Part shown: piece by piece, positions 54,637 through 63,614 of the stretch
How the letters are laid out: each line of letters starts with the position of its first letter
Position numbering within the stretch: the first letter of the stretch is position 1
From: CAVORB01 sp963736235
Lineage (GTDB): Bacteria; Pseudomonadota; Gammaproteobacteria; Chromatiales; Chromatiaceae
Direction of reading: 5' to 3'
Length of the DNA stretch: 64,000 bases
Assembly (NCBI GenBank): GCA_963736235.1
Contig: CAVTOR010000003.1
Span: 1-64,000 of the forward strand
The notes under the pieces: generated by a model
Told to the model about the DNA's origin: nothing
The model's database searches: none
Seen by the model: the letters and a program-made list of their open reading frames with translations, nothing else
Translations under genes and position numbers: made by a program

Positions 54637-55313
54637 GTCTCGGGAGACGCTGGTCGGCGCCACAGCTTCCAGGCGGCGCGAACGGCGGGCGCCCACTCTT
54701 CCTGGCGCTGCTCGCACTCGCCGCTCTGCTGTGGGGCTTCGGATCGACGACCGCGGGCGAATCGCTGAGCGGACCCCAGCAGGTCGTGCAGCGGGTCTCA
54801 GACGGGGTGCGCGATGTCCTGCGCAAGGACCGCCGTCTGCTGGAGACGGACCCGGCCTTCGTGCACCGCCTGGTGGACGAGCTGTTGCTGCCGAACGTGG
54901 ACTTCCAACGGGTCTGCTCCATCGTGCTCGGCCCGGTGTGGAAAGAGGCGAGCCAGGCCCAGCGCGACGCCTTTGGCGCCGAGTTCAAGTCGCTGCTGAT
55001 CAACACCTACGCGATGGCGGTCAACGAGCTCAGCGAGTGGGAGATCCGCTATCTGCCCCTGCGGCTGGAGCCGGGAGAGACCGAGACGGTCGTCCGCACC
55101 CGGGTGCTTTATCCCGGCGGCGACCCGATCGACGTGGATTACCGCATGTACAAGAAGGGAGACCGCTGGCTCGCCTATGACGTCGCCGTCGCGGGGGTCA
55201 GCCTGCTCGCCAACTACCGCTCCACCTTCGTGCGCATGGCCAGGCAGAAGGGCATCGACGGGCTCATCGCCGACCTCGCGGCGCGCAACGCGATGCGCGC
55301 CCCTGCCCCCTAG
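54633..55313 (+). CDS. MlaC-like phospholipid-binding protein, start unclear
   Basis: A Ttg2/MlaC family periplasmic protein. A signal-like hydrophobic stretch (LFLALLALAALLWGFG) precedes a mature domain with QQVVQRVSDGVRDVL, EFKSLLINTYAMAVNELSEW and a final YRSTFVRMARQKGIDGLI. No ATG, GTG or TTG lies in this frame before the leader; the first candidate is a CTG at 54633, while a GTG at 54629 is in another frame. A single-base error in 54630-54720 would explain this. MlaC carries phospholipids between membranes; the rest of the mla operon is not here. Confidence 0.7.
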   Translation: MSLGRRWSAPQLPGGANGGRPLFLALLALAALLWGFGSTTAGESLSGPQQVVQRVSDGVRDVLRKDRRLLETDPAFVHRLVDELLLPNVDFQRVCSIVLGPVWKEASQAQRDAFGAEFKSLLINTYAMAVNELSEWEIRYLPLRLEPGETETVVRTRVLYPGGDPIDVDYRMYKKGDRWLAYDVAVAGVSLLANYRSTFVRMARQKGIDGLIADLAARNAMRAPAP

Positions 55314-55340
55314 CCCCAACGGATCAGACGCAATCGGACC

Positions 55341-56267
55341 TCACGGCCCTTGCAGCCAATCCCGCGGCTGCAGGAACCGCTCGTACAGCTCCGCCTCTGC
55401 CGACCCGGGCTGCGGATGCCAGTCGTAGCGCCAGCTCACCTCCGGCGGCAGGGACATCAGGATCGACTCGGTGCGCCCGCCGGACTGGAGCCCGAACAGG
55501 GTCCCGCGATCGTAAACGAGGTTGAACTCGACGTAGCGCCCCCGCCGGTACTTCTGAAACGCACGCTCCCGCTCCCCGTGCGGCGTCTCCTTGCGCCGGT
55601 GCACGACCGGCAGGTAGGCGGGCAGGTAATGGTCGCCGACGCTGCGCATGAAGGCGAAGGTCCGGTCAAAGCCCCACTCGTTGAGGTCGTCGAAGAAAAG
55701 TCCGCCGACGCCGCGCGGCTCGCTGCGGTGCTTGAGGAAGAAGTACTCGTCGCACCAGCGTTTTAAGCGTGGGTAGACACCCTCCCCGAACGCCAGACAG
55801 GCATCCCGGGCGGTGCGGTGCCAGTGGATCACGTCCTCCTCGAATCCATAGTAGGGCGTGAGGTCGAAGCCACCACCAAACCACCAGACAGGCTCGGCGT
55901 CCTCCTTCTCGGCAATGAAGAAGCGAACGTTGGCGTGCGACGTGGGCACATAGGGATTGCGCGGATGCATGACCAGGGACACGCCCATGGCCTGGAAGCC
56001 GCGCCCGGCGAGCTCAGGCCGGTTCGCGGTAGCGGACGGCGGCAGACGCTCGCCGAAGACGTGGGAGAAGTTGATCCCACCCTGCTCGAAGACGGCACCC
56101 TGCTGCATCACCCGGGTGCGGCCGCCCCCGCCGCCGGGACGCTCCCAGGCGTCCTCGCGAAAGCGCGTGCCCCCGTCCTCGGTCTCGAATGCCACGCAGA
56201 TGCGGTCCTGAAGATCCAGCAGGTAGTGCTTGACGGCCTCGGCGTCAGGTCGATCGCTCACGCGCAT
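55341..56267 (-). CDS. hemF: Oxygen-dependent coproporphyrinogen III oxidase
   Basis: A 308-residue aerobic HemF. Signatures are GGGGRTRVMQQGAVFEQGG, WWFGGGFDLTPYYGF, GGLFFDDLN and EFNLVYDRGTLFGLQSGGR. It decarboxylates coproporphyrinogen III to protoporphyrinogen IX using oxygen. A ribosome site AGGAGG lies just upstream of the ATG at 56267. With hemB it makes this a heme region. Confidence 0.95.
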   Translation of the reverse strand: MRVSDRPDAEAVKHYLLDLQDRICVAFETEDGGTRFREDAWERPGGGGGRTRVMQQGAVFEQGGINFSHVFGERLPPSATANRPELAGRGFQAMGVSLVMHPRNPYVPTSHANVRFFIAEKEDAEPVWWFGGGFDLTPYYGFEEDVIHWHRTARDACLAFGEGVYPRLKRWCDEYFFLKHRSEPRGVGGLFFDDLNEWGFDRTFAFMRSVGDHYLPAYLPVVHRRKETPHGERERAFQKYRRGRYVEFNLVYDRGTLFGLQSGGRTESILMSLPPEVSWRYDWHPQPGSAEAELYERFLQPRDWLQGP

Positions 56268-56372
56268 TCCTCCTAGGGTGCTTGTTTGTTTTGTTTCACC
56301 GACGACCCGGCGAGCCAAGAGCCGGGGCGGTCATCTTACGCGAACGCGGGGGACGGGAGCTCGCTTCGACGC

Positions 56373-56717
56373 TTACGAAACGGCCTCCCCTGGGAACAGA
56401 TGCACCGCGAGCCAGAGGCAACGCGGCTCGGGGGAAGCGGAGATCAGCCGGTGGGGGGTGTGAGCCGGGATGAAGATCCAGTCACCCGCCGTCAGCTCCG
56501 TCACCTCCCCCGCGATCTCCAAGGTCGCCCGCCCCTCGAGCAGGATCACCCACTCGTCCTGCTCCTGGTCGTAGAGGACAGCCCCTGGGGAATCCGAGCT
56601 GACGATACGCTCGATGACCAGGTTGCGGTGGCGCACGAGTTCCGTGAAAGACTCGCCCGTGGCCGGGGCAGGCAGGTCGGCAAACAGGTTGAGCTTGGAA
56701 GGCTTCGTCGTCGGCAT
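56373..56717 (-). CDS. Cupin-domain protein
   Basis: A 114-residue single cupin. The barrel motifs are VLYDQEQDEWVILLEGRATL and GDWIFIPAHTPHRLISAS; the usual His-x-His of motif 1 is replaced by Asp/Glu residues, while His residues in motif 2 remain. Small cupins of this type have unknown substrates. It starts 21 bases after the 3' end of the outer group II intron and may once have been the next gene after rpsT. Confidence 0.8.
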   Translation of the reverse strand: MPTTKPSKLNLFADLPAPATGESFTELVRHRNLVIERIVSSDSPGAVLYDQEQDEWVILLEGRATLEIAGEVTELTAGDWIFIPAHTPHRLISASPEPRCLWLAVHLFPGEAVS

Positions 56718-56776
56718 GCGCGATTCGGGGGCATCGGGATAGGGGCGGTCAGCTTAGCTGACCGAGCCCCTCCCAC

Positions 56777-56810
56777 ACCACCCGGCATGCGGGTCCGCAC
56801 CGGGCGGTTC
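56777..56810 (-). ncRNA. Domain V of the outer intron
   Basis: A 34-base hairpin at the 3' end of the outer intron. It pairs GAACCGCCCGG with CCGGGTGGTG around the GTGCGG/CGCAT distal part. Domain V is the catalytic core of group II introns, and its form resembles that of IIC introns found behind terminators. Confidence 0.75.
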
Positions 56811-56822
56811 GAGAAGTTGAGG

Positions 56823-57385
56823 TCATGAGAGGCGGGGAACGCCGAGTCGGTTGAAGTAGGCAATGGGCAAGATCCGGTTCAGCTCCATACGGCTGTTGCG
56901 CCACCAACGGCGAGTGTTACCCGCCACCCGTGCCGCCTGATTCCGGCTCGCACCCAGAGCCCGTAACTCCCGATACACCGTTGTCCCCCGGCGCCAGTGT
57001 TTGAGCTGCAGCGCACGCAAGCGGTGCCGCAGCCACTCGTCGAGCGCACGAAACACCCCCGGCGTCTGCGCCAGGTAGAAGTAAGCCTTCCAACCCGGCA
57101 CATAGGACCGAAGACGCTCGGCCACCTCCGGCAGGCTGCGCCCACAGGAGCGACGCGTCAGTTGGCGGATACGTTGCTTGAAGGTGGTCAGCGCCTTTCG
57201 TGCCACCGCGTACTTGATCCGGTCATCCGCACTGCGCCACAGTTCGTAGCCCAGAAACTTGCGACCGGTCGCCGCAGCGACGGCCGTTTTGGCCTCATTC
57301 ACCTTCAGATGGAGCCGTTCGTAGAGGCGACGCAGACCTTTCAATACTCGTTCACCCGCCCGTTGACTGCGTACATAGACGTTGC
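56823..57385 (-). CDS. ltrA: Outer intron reverse transcriptase, 3' exon part
   Basis: The C-terminal 187 codons of the outer reverse transcriptase. After the split codon it reads NVYVRSQRAGERVL, LKVNEAKTAVAAATGRKFLG and the maturase X domain (VAERLRSYVPGWKAYFYLAQ, LRHRLRALQLKHWRRG), ending in LGVPRLS. No HNH endonuclease domain follows, as in IIC types. It joins the N-terminal part at 59256 in frame when the inner intron is removed: 904 plus 563 bases make 489 codons including the stop. Confidence 0.88.
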
Positions 57386-57423
57386 GTCGAGTCGCCCCGG
57401 GGAACCTCCCCCCGAGGCGCTCA

Positions 57424-57459
57424 CAGAACCGGACGTGAACGTCTCCGCTCATCCGGCTC
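57424..57459 (-). ncRNA. Domain V of the inner intron
   Basis: GAGCCGGATGAGCGGAGACG followed by TTCACGTCCGGTTCTG forms the classic domain V hairpin. It sits 38 bases before the inner 3' splice site, the right distance for a domain VI with branch point between. Confidence 0.8.
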
Positions 57460-57462
57460 CTC

Positions 57463-58708
57463 CTATCCAGCCTTCCCATGGAGCAAGCGCCAGTGGGCAA
57501 ACAGTCCGGGCTGGCGGCGCGCCACACGACGCAGCCACTGCTCGGCCCGCCGTCGATGGCGGCGCAGGCGTTTGAATTTGCGTGTTGCCCAGCGGGCCAA
57601 CTTGCGGTCAATGTGCAGCAGGGCCGGATACAGCGCCGACTTGTAGAAGGCGCCGTAGTAGTTGATCCAGCCGCGGATGACCGCATTGAACATCCGTGCC
57701 AGATCGTCAAGGTCCTTGTCGCTGCGCAGTTGCAGCCGCCAGCCTCTGACCTCTTGGCGAATCGCCTTCGCGGCCTTGTTGCTGATCGCCGGACTGAAGT
57801 TGATGAAGTACTTGCCCCAGCGGTTCTTCGATCGTCGCGGGCGAAAGGTGTAGCCCAGGAAGTCGAAGCTGGTGCACGGATACTCCAGACGCCGATCGTC
57901 GTCTTTGCAGTAGACGATCTTGGTCTTCTCCGGATGGAGCTCCAGCCGACAGTCGGCAAAACGCCGCTCCAGCGCCGCCCTGAGGTCTTCGGCCTCTTCC
58001 TTGCTCCGGCAGTGGCACACCGCATCGTCCGCATACCGCTCGAAGGGGATCTGCGGGTAGGTGCGCTGCATCCACGCGTCGAAGGTGTAGTGCAGAAACA
58101 GGTTGGCCAGCAACGGGCTGACGACTCCGCCTTGCGGCGTGCCGCGCTCCCGCTGCTGCAGGCTCCCATCCGGCAGCTGTACCTCGGCCCGCAACCACCG
58201 CTCGATGTAGAGCAGGACCCATTTCTCCTGGGTGTGGTGGCGCACCGCTCGCATCATCAGGTCCCAATCGATGTTGTCGAAGAACCCTTTGATGTCGAGA
58301 TCGACGACCCAGTCATAGCGCCAGCAGCGCTTGCGCGCCTGGCCAATGGCCTGGTGGGCGCTCTTGCCGGGCCGGTAGCCGTAGGAGTCGGGATGGAAAT
58401 GCTTCTCCAGCTCCGGCTCCAGGGCTTGCTTGACGACCGTTTGGGCGATCCGATCGGCGACGGTGGGCACTCCCAGGCAGCGGATTCCGCCGTCTGCCTT
58501 TGGGAATCTCCACCCGCTTGACCGGTGGGGGCATCTAGCTCCCGGACGCCAGTCTGTTCCAGAGCTTGTAGAGGTTGTTTTCCAGGTCCTCGGCAAACTC
58601 GGCCAGCGACTGTTCGTCCACGCCCGCCCCTCCCTGGTTGGCTTTGACGCTTTTGTAGGCTTCCCACACCTGACGTTTGGTGATGGGAAACGGCTTTGCC
58701 TGATTCAA
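57463..58708 (-). pseudogene. ltrA: Inner intron reverse transcriptase/maturase, disrupted
   Basis: A group II reverse transcriptase of about 414 codons after repair. It starts at a TTG (58708) behind GGGAGG, with QAKPFPITKRQVWEAYKSVK. Further motifs are IAQTVVKQALEPELEKHFHP, YGYRPGKSAHQAIGQARKRC, GTPQGGVVSPLLANLFLHY, the intact YADDAVCHC and the maturase end LFAHWRLLHGKAG. A TAG replaces the usual Tyr in SGSYxPPPVK (near 58535), and an extra base near 58500 shifts the frame (EIPK to ADGGIRCLG). Either defect would stop translation, unless they are sequence errors. Confidence 0.85.
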
Positions 58709-59255
58709 CGAGGTCCTCCCATCGCTGGTTGCCTCGTCGCCTCAGGCCGGATAGGGCAACCCCTTCGCTCCAGCCCCGTTACAGGACCTTCATCACTACT
58801 ACAGGTTGCTCCGTCCCTGTACCCCGCATCGGTACTCGCACACTTGGGGGGCTTCCCCTTGCGTTTCTCCCTTGGCATCGGGGTGACAGGTTCCCACGTT
58901 CCACACAAGAGCCTGGACCGCATTCTCGCCGCCTTCATGCCGGACGCCGCCTGGGCAGTAGACAGGTTGCCCCCAGACTGATCCCGGGGTAACGACTCCC
59001 CCCCGGTTTTGACGCCGTCCCTACGCTTTCGACACTTCATCAGCGGTTCACTTGCGTTCGACTCCACGGTCCGTACCTGACCGGGTCTCGCCCGGCCTTT
59101 TCCCAGCTCGCGCACCACCACCTCTCTTGAAGGCAGCAGCAGTGGGTGGTTTGAAGCCTCCGCCTGCACGGCGGCTTCGAGGGGCCTACCCTCATCTCTT
59201 GTGCAGCATGGCTGCACGGAGGGCTTGCGCCCTCCAGTGCGCCTTCGTGGCGCAC

Positions 59256-60159
59256 AGTCATCGGCGTAGCGCACGAAGTGATGGCCGCGCTTCTCCAGTT
59301 CCCGATCCACCTCGTCCAGCAACACGTTGGTCAACAGCGGGGAGAGCGGCCCGCCTTGCGGCGTTCCCTCGTAGCGCTGCATGACCACGCCACCATCCAT
59401 GATCCCAGCCAGCAGGTAACGACGGATCAGCCGCAGAACGGCCTTGTCGTCGATCCGCCGCGACAACCGATCCATCAGGATGTCGTGATTGACCCGATCG
59501 AAGAAGCTCTCCAGGTCCACATCGACCACCACCCGGTAGCCGTCCTGCACGTAGCGCTGTGCTTGCCGCACCGCCTCGTGCGCCTTGCGCCCCGGGCGGA
59601 AGCCATGGCTGTGGTCGGAAAACGTCGGGTCCACCATCGGCTGGAGGATTTGCAGGAGGGCTTGTTGAATTAGCCGATCCGTGACCGTCGGGATACCCAA
59701 TTCCCGTACTCCACCTCCAGGCTTCGGGATCTGTACACGCCGCACCGGCTCAGGCCGATAGCTGCCCTCCAGTAACGCCTCCCGAATCCGGGGCCAGTGG
59801 GTCTTGAGGTACTCGCCGGTCTGTGCAACCGTCAATCCATCCACCCCAGCACTGCCGCGGTTGGCCTTGACCCGCTTCCAGGCCAAGACCATGTTTCCTC
59901 TCGCGAGCGCCCGCTCCAGCAGGTCTCGCCCTGAGCCTTCGCTCTCATGCCGCGCTGGTCCTGCTTCATCGCGGCCGATCCTCCGCCGGGCTTCACCCCG
60001 CCTCGTCTCGGCTCGCCCCGGTTGCCCGGGCTTCTGATGCCTTGCAATGCCAAGCGACACGTTCGTCGGCTCTCCTTCTCGTTCGGCCCTTCGCCTTGCG
60101 GCTACTACGACCTCTGCTGACTTCTCGCTCCGGCTCGTCACCGTCGCCTCTTCAGGCAT
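59256..60159 (-). CDS. ltrA: Outer intron reverse transcriptase, 5' exon part
   Basis: The N-terminal 301 codons of the outer reverse transcriptase, ending at FVRYADD plus the first base of the next codon. Conserved blocks are VKANRGSAGVDGLTV, PKPGGGVRELGIPTVTDRLI, HGFRPGRKAHEAVRQAQRYV, VVVDVDLESFFDRVNHDILM and YEGTPQGGPLSPLLTNVLLD. Without splicing, translation runs on into the inner intron to a stop at 58705, giving a protein without its C-terminal reverse transcriptase and maturase parts. The start at 60159 (MPEEATVTSRSE) is the best supported of several. Confidence 0.88.
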
Positions 60160-60433
60160 AAGGCGAGATCTCCCCAGGTAAGAACGCACTCCTTCACTGC
60201 ACAACCGCCGAATTTACACCGCTTCGCCTTGATCACGAGAGCTTCGCGGTATCTTGCCCGCTCGCCCTGCTCGGCGGCGCCTTCTATCCGATTCTTGTCC
60301 ATCGGCTCGCAGCTTCGCTCCACGCTTCCTCCCCACACTCGGTCACCCTCATGCAGTTGCGCTTCACTTCGTTCGCTGTGATCAACTCACGGTGGGACTT
60401 GCACCCACAAGAGTGCGCCCATGCTGGGCGCAC

Positions 60434-60461
60434 AAGAAAAAACCGGCTCGAGGCCGGTTTC
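60434..60461 (-). terminator. rho-independent terminator of rpsT
   Basis: On the minus strand AACCGGC-CTCGA-GCCGGTT is followed by a T-tract ending TTTTTTCTT. It lies 26 bases after the rpsT stop. The next base (60433) is the first base of the outer group II intron. Confidence 0.9.
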
Positions 60462-60486
60462 TTCAAGAGAGCCTGCGGGGCGGGCC

Positions 60487-60750
60487 TCAGGCCATAGCCT
60501 TGATGTGGGCGTTCAACCGGCTCTTGTGGCGCGCGGCCTTATTGGCGTGGATCAGGCCCTTGTTGGCGGCGCTGTCGATGACCGGTACCATCTTCTTGTA
60601 AGCATCGACAGCCCCCTCCTTGTCCCCCGCCTCGATCAGCTTGACCACCTTTTTGAGGTACGTGCGCATCGTGCTGCGGCGAGAGGCGTTACGCAGGCGA
60701 TGATTTTCGGCCTGACGGGCGCGCTTGAGGGCTTGGGCGGAATTGGCCAA
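60487..60750 (-). CDS. rpsT: 30S ribosomal protein S20
   Basis: An 87-residue S20, very basic, starting MANSAQALKRARQAENHRLR and ending SRLNAHIKAMA. Full length and intact. S20 binds 16S rRNA early in 30S assembly. It is followed by its own terminator. Confidence 0.97.
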   Translation of the reverse strand: MANSAQALKRARQAENHRLRNASRRSTMRTYLKKVVKLIEAGDKEGAVDAYKKMVPVIDSAANKGLIHANKAARHKSRLNAHIKAMA

Positions 60751-60926
60751 AGTCGTCTCCTGAAACCGTTGGATCTGCTGCTCAAACTAAAGACCGCGCA
60801 TTGTGATGAAACCTCTTCCCGTTGTCAATACGATGACCTGCCTGGCCCCAACCTGTCCGATACGGGTAACCTATCGCGTTTAGAACCACCCCCGCAGCGT
60901 GAATCGGCACCCGAGAGGAGCAGCCC

Positions 60927-62189
60927 ATGCATTTCCCGGCCCCGCTACGACTCGCACCTATGGCCCTTCTGATGACCGCGGCCGCCGGCGCCGACCCGTC
61001 CCTGCCCGAGCTTGGGCGACTCATCTTTTTCGACGCCACCCTGTCGCGCCCCGCCGGCCAGTCCTGCGCCACCTGCCATAGTCCCGCGGCCGGCTGGACC
61101 GGACCGGACAGCCCCATCAACGCGGCGGGCGCCGCCTATGAGGGCGCGGTACACGGCCGGTTCGGAAACCGCAAGCCGCCCTCGGCCGCCTATGCAACCG
61201 ACAGCCCACCGCTGCATCTCGACCCGGTCGAGGACCACTTCGTGGGCGGCAACTTCTGGGACGGCCGCGCTACCGGCTGGCTGCTCGGCAACACCGCGGC
61301 CGAGCAGGCACAAGGGCCCTTCCTGAACCCCGTGGAGCAGAATCTGCCGGCGCATGACGAGGTGGTGGACAAGGTCTGCGCGGGGGTCTATGGCGAGCAA
61401 TTTCGCGCCTACTTCGGCGAGACCGCTTGCTCCAACAAGGTAGACGGCTACAACGCCATCGCGCAGGCGGTCGCCGCCTACGAGGGCTCGCCCGAGGTCA
61501 ATGCCTTCAGCTCCAAGTACGACCACTATCTGAAGGATCCGGAACGTTACCCCCTGACGGAACAGGAGCAGCAGGGACTCGCGCTGTTCGAGCGCGAGGA
61601 CAAGGGCAACTGCGCCGCCTGCCATCCGAGTCAACCCGGCCCCAACGGCGAGCCGCCGCTGTTCACGGACTTCACCTACGATAACCTGGGCGTCGGCCGC
61701 AATCCGGAAAACCCCTGGTACGGCATGGCCGCCTTTAATTCCCAAGGCGCGGCCTGGGTGGACGGGGGTCTTGGCGGATTCCTCAAGACGGTCCCGCGTT
61801 TCGCCGCCCGGGCCGCCGAAAACCTGGGCAAGCAGAAAGTGCCGACACTGCGCAACGTCGACCTGCGCCCGGGCGAAGATTTCGTCAAGGCCTATATGCA
61901 CAACGGCGCGCAGAAGAGCCTGAAAGAGGTCGTGCATTTCTACAACACGCGCGACGCCAAGCCGGCATGTGAGGCGACGGCCGAACCCCTTGCGGGGAAG
62001 AACTGCTGGCCCGCGCCGGAGGTGGCGGAGAACGTGAACACAGAGGAGCTCGGCAATCTGGGCCTCACGGCGGAAGAAGAGGATGCCATCGTCGCCTTCA
62101 TGGCGACCCTCAGCGACGGCTGGGTGGCGCCGGCGGAGCCAGGACCGCAAGGCGATGCGAGCGACGCGCCCGCGCCGCGCGCTCGTTAG
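60927..62189 (+). CDS. Di-heme cytochrome c peroxidase/MauG-family protein
   Basis: A 420-residue exported protein. A signal peptide (about residues 1-21) precedes two heme sites: SCATCHSPAAGW near residue 46 and NCAACHPS near residue 229. Other family segments are GRLIFFDATLSRPAGQSCAT, NRKPPSAAYA, GNFWDGRATGW and KVPTLRNVDLR. A His or Met ligand candidate is in YMHNGAQKSLKEVVHFYN. It reduces H2O2 or oxidises a partner in the periplasm. It overlaps no neighbour; the rhomboid gene follows after 21 bases. Confidence 0.9.
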   Translation: MHFPAPLRLAPMALLMTAAAGADPSLPELGRLIFFDATLSRPAGQSCATCHSPAAGWTGPDSPINAAGAAYEGAVHGRFGNRKPPSAAYATDSPPLHLDPVEDHFVGGNFWDGRATGWLLGNTAAEQAQGPFLNPVEQNLPAHDEVVDKVCAGVYGEQFRAYFGETACSNKVDGYNAIAQAVAAYEGSPEVNAFSSKYDHYLKDPERYPLTEQEQQGLALFEREDKGNCAACHPSQPGPNGEPPLFTDFTYDNLGVGRNPENPWYGMAAFNSQGAAWVDGGLGGFLKTVPRFAARAAENLGKQKVPTLRNVDLRPGEDFVKAYMHNGAQKSLKEVVHFYNTRDAKPACEATAEPLAGKNCWPAPEVAENVNTEELGNLGLTAEEEDAIVAFMATLSDGWVAPAEPGPQGDASDAPAPRAR

Positions 62190-62210
62190 ACAACGCACCC
62201 CCACTCCGCG

Positions 62211-62924
62211 GTGACCGTCAATCCGCCGACGCTCGAAGATCCGCACACAGATACCCGTCGTCTGCGGCGGGCCTTCCTGGTCACCTTGGCGTTTGCCTGC
62301 GTCCTGTGGGCGATCAGGATCGTCGAGACCTTGGCCGGTCTCGATCTGGCGCCCTACTCCCTTTACCCCCGCGAAGCCTCGGGATTGCGAGGCATCCTGC
62401 TAGCCCCGCTGCTGCACGGCGGGTTCGCCCATCTGATCGCCAATACCGGGCCCATCCTTGCGCTTGGCACGGCACTGATCTATGGCTATCCGAGGGCCGC
62501 CCGCATCGTCATTCCCGTGGTCTGGCTAGGCTCAGGACTCGCGGTCTGGCTGTTCGCCCGTCCCTCCTTTCACCTGGGCACCAGCGGACTCGCCTTCGGC
62601 ATGCTCTTCTTCATCTTCACCATCGGAGCGCTGCGCTGGGACCGACGCGCCATCGCCATCTCCCTGGCCGTCTTCCTGCTCTACGGCGGCATGATCGGAG
62701 GCATCTTGCCAACGACCCCCAACATCTCCTTCGAGTATCACCTGGCGGGCGCCGTGCTCGGCGTGATTCTGGCCCTGATGTACCGGAATCTCGACCCGGC
62801 TCCAAAGGAGAAGACCTACGACTGGGAGGGCGAGGAGGAAGACGAGAACGCCCGCGATCCCTCGGACAAGCTCAGACGCGAGGAACTCGACGCCAAGATC
62901 TCATCCAAGGACTCGGCACCATAA
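62211..62924 (+). CDS. Rhomboid family intramembrane serine protease
   Basis: A 237-residue membrane protein starting with GTG. Six hydrophobic segments are visible. The catalytic Ser is in LGTSGLAFGML (GxSG) and the catalytic His in SFEYHLAGAVLG. The loop HGGFAHLIANTGPI matches the family. The C-terminus is a charged cytosolic tail. It probably shares a transcript with the di-heme peroxidase. Confidence 0.88.
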   Translation: MTVNPPTLEDPHTDTRRLRRAFLVTLAFACVLWAIRIVETLAGLDLAPYSLYPREASGLRGILLAPLLHGGFAHLIANTGPILALGTALIYGYPRAARIVIPVVWLGSGLAVWLFARPSFHLGTSGLAFGMLFFIFTIGALRWDRRAIAISLAVFLLYGGMIGGILPTTPNISFEYHLAGAVLGVILALMYRNLDPAPKEKTYDWEGEEEDENARDPSDKLRREELDAKISSKDSAP

Positions 62925-63044
62925 GGACCCTGGCTCGTCGATCCAGGTACGCACGGTTTTGCGCTGGACCACGGCGGCGGATGAGGGTTAGCGAAACTCA
63001 GCCAAGGTCGCCAGGCAGGGCGTACGAGAGCACCGTCGAGACTA

Positions 63045-63310
63045 TTGCGCGCCTTGGCCCCGGTCATGGAGATGCTGCGCCGCCCGGTGGTGGATGCCCT
63101 CTACTTGACCCCGCTCGCGTTCGCCGAGAACCCCTGTCATCGCCTGGTGAAGAACTACAAGCTGGTGCGGAATGCGGTGAGCGATCCCATCACAGACGCG
63201 CTTCTCGCCGCAGTGGCCTTCCGTGAGCAGCGGGTGGAGTTTGCGCGGCGCCGCGACAGTGGCGATCGGGACCAGCTGCGGCGCTATCGCTACTGTTTCC
63301 AGGGTGCCAC
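63045..63310 (+). pseudogene. Remnant of a DEDD exonuclease domain
   Basis: A 138-codon frame whose first 80 residues match the middle of the exonuclease domain seen in the helicase at the left end of the window. Here: VVDALYLTPLAFAENPCHRL and VKNYKLVRNAVSDPITDALL; there: AVDTLWLNPLAFPRNPYHRL and VKHYQDGQLHRGRLNDPELD. The catalytic N-terminal part and everything downstream are missing. It looks like a fragment left by an insertion or deletion. Confidence 0.65.
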
Positions 63311-63614
63311 GGCGCTGGCGGGCGCGCCACGAGGCGGCGAGGTGTTGTTTCCAACAGTATTTCGCCAGGAACTTCTAGAATTTACCCGCTTCGCTACCGG
63401 CTATCTTCCTATCCTTCCCAAAATAGGGCACCGCCGAAGGGATGTTCGCAAGGTCTGAAATCGACCCCAAGCGATCCTCCACGGATTGCTTATAGACAAT
63501 ATCTGATTACGGCAGCGTGACCTGTCGGACGGGCGAAACTCGGAAAGTGCGGGCAGTCGGGCAGAAGCGTGCCCGGACAAGGTGTCTCGGTTCTTCGAGC
63601 ACGGCGAATCCGTT
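63311..63614. other. Intergenic, no gene seen
   Basis: About 300 bases between the exonuclease remnant and the ISAs1 transposase end. Nothing here is recognised. The right-hand part probably holds the end of the insertion sequence with its inverted repeat. Confidence 0.4.

Larger units (their letters stand above)
57386..59255 (-). mobile_element. Inner group II intron within the outer RT gene
   Basis: A 1870-base intron in the same direction as the outer one. The 5' end at 59255 reads GTGCGCCACGAAGGCGCAC. The 3' end has domain V at 57424-57459 and a domain VI helix, ending CGACTCGAC at 57386. The flanking host bases, GCCGATGACT and GCAACGTCTATG, join to encode ADDCNVY, the expected reverse transcriptase sequence. 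It carries its own, damaged reverse transcriptase. Confidence 0.9.
56739..60433 (-). mobile_element. Outer group II intron (IIC-like)
   Basis: About 3.7 kb including the inner intron. The 5' end reads GTGCGCCCAGCATGGGCGCA, then GGGTGCAAGTCCCACC, a typical group II start. The 3' end has domain V at 56777-56810 (GAACCGCCCGG, GTGCGGACCCGCAT, GCCGGGTGGTG) and a domain VI hairpin with bulged A, closing at about 56739. It carries a reverse transcriptase without endonuclease domain. The intron begins right after the T-tract of the rpsT terminator, the site preferred by IIC introns. Confidence 0.85.

Noticed and set aside
58705..59255. Extension of the outer reverse transcriptase past YADDC
   Set aside because: The frame simply reads on into the inner intron until a chance stop. 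The true continuation is at 57385.
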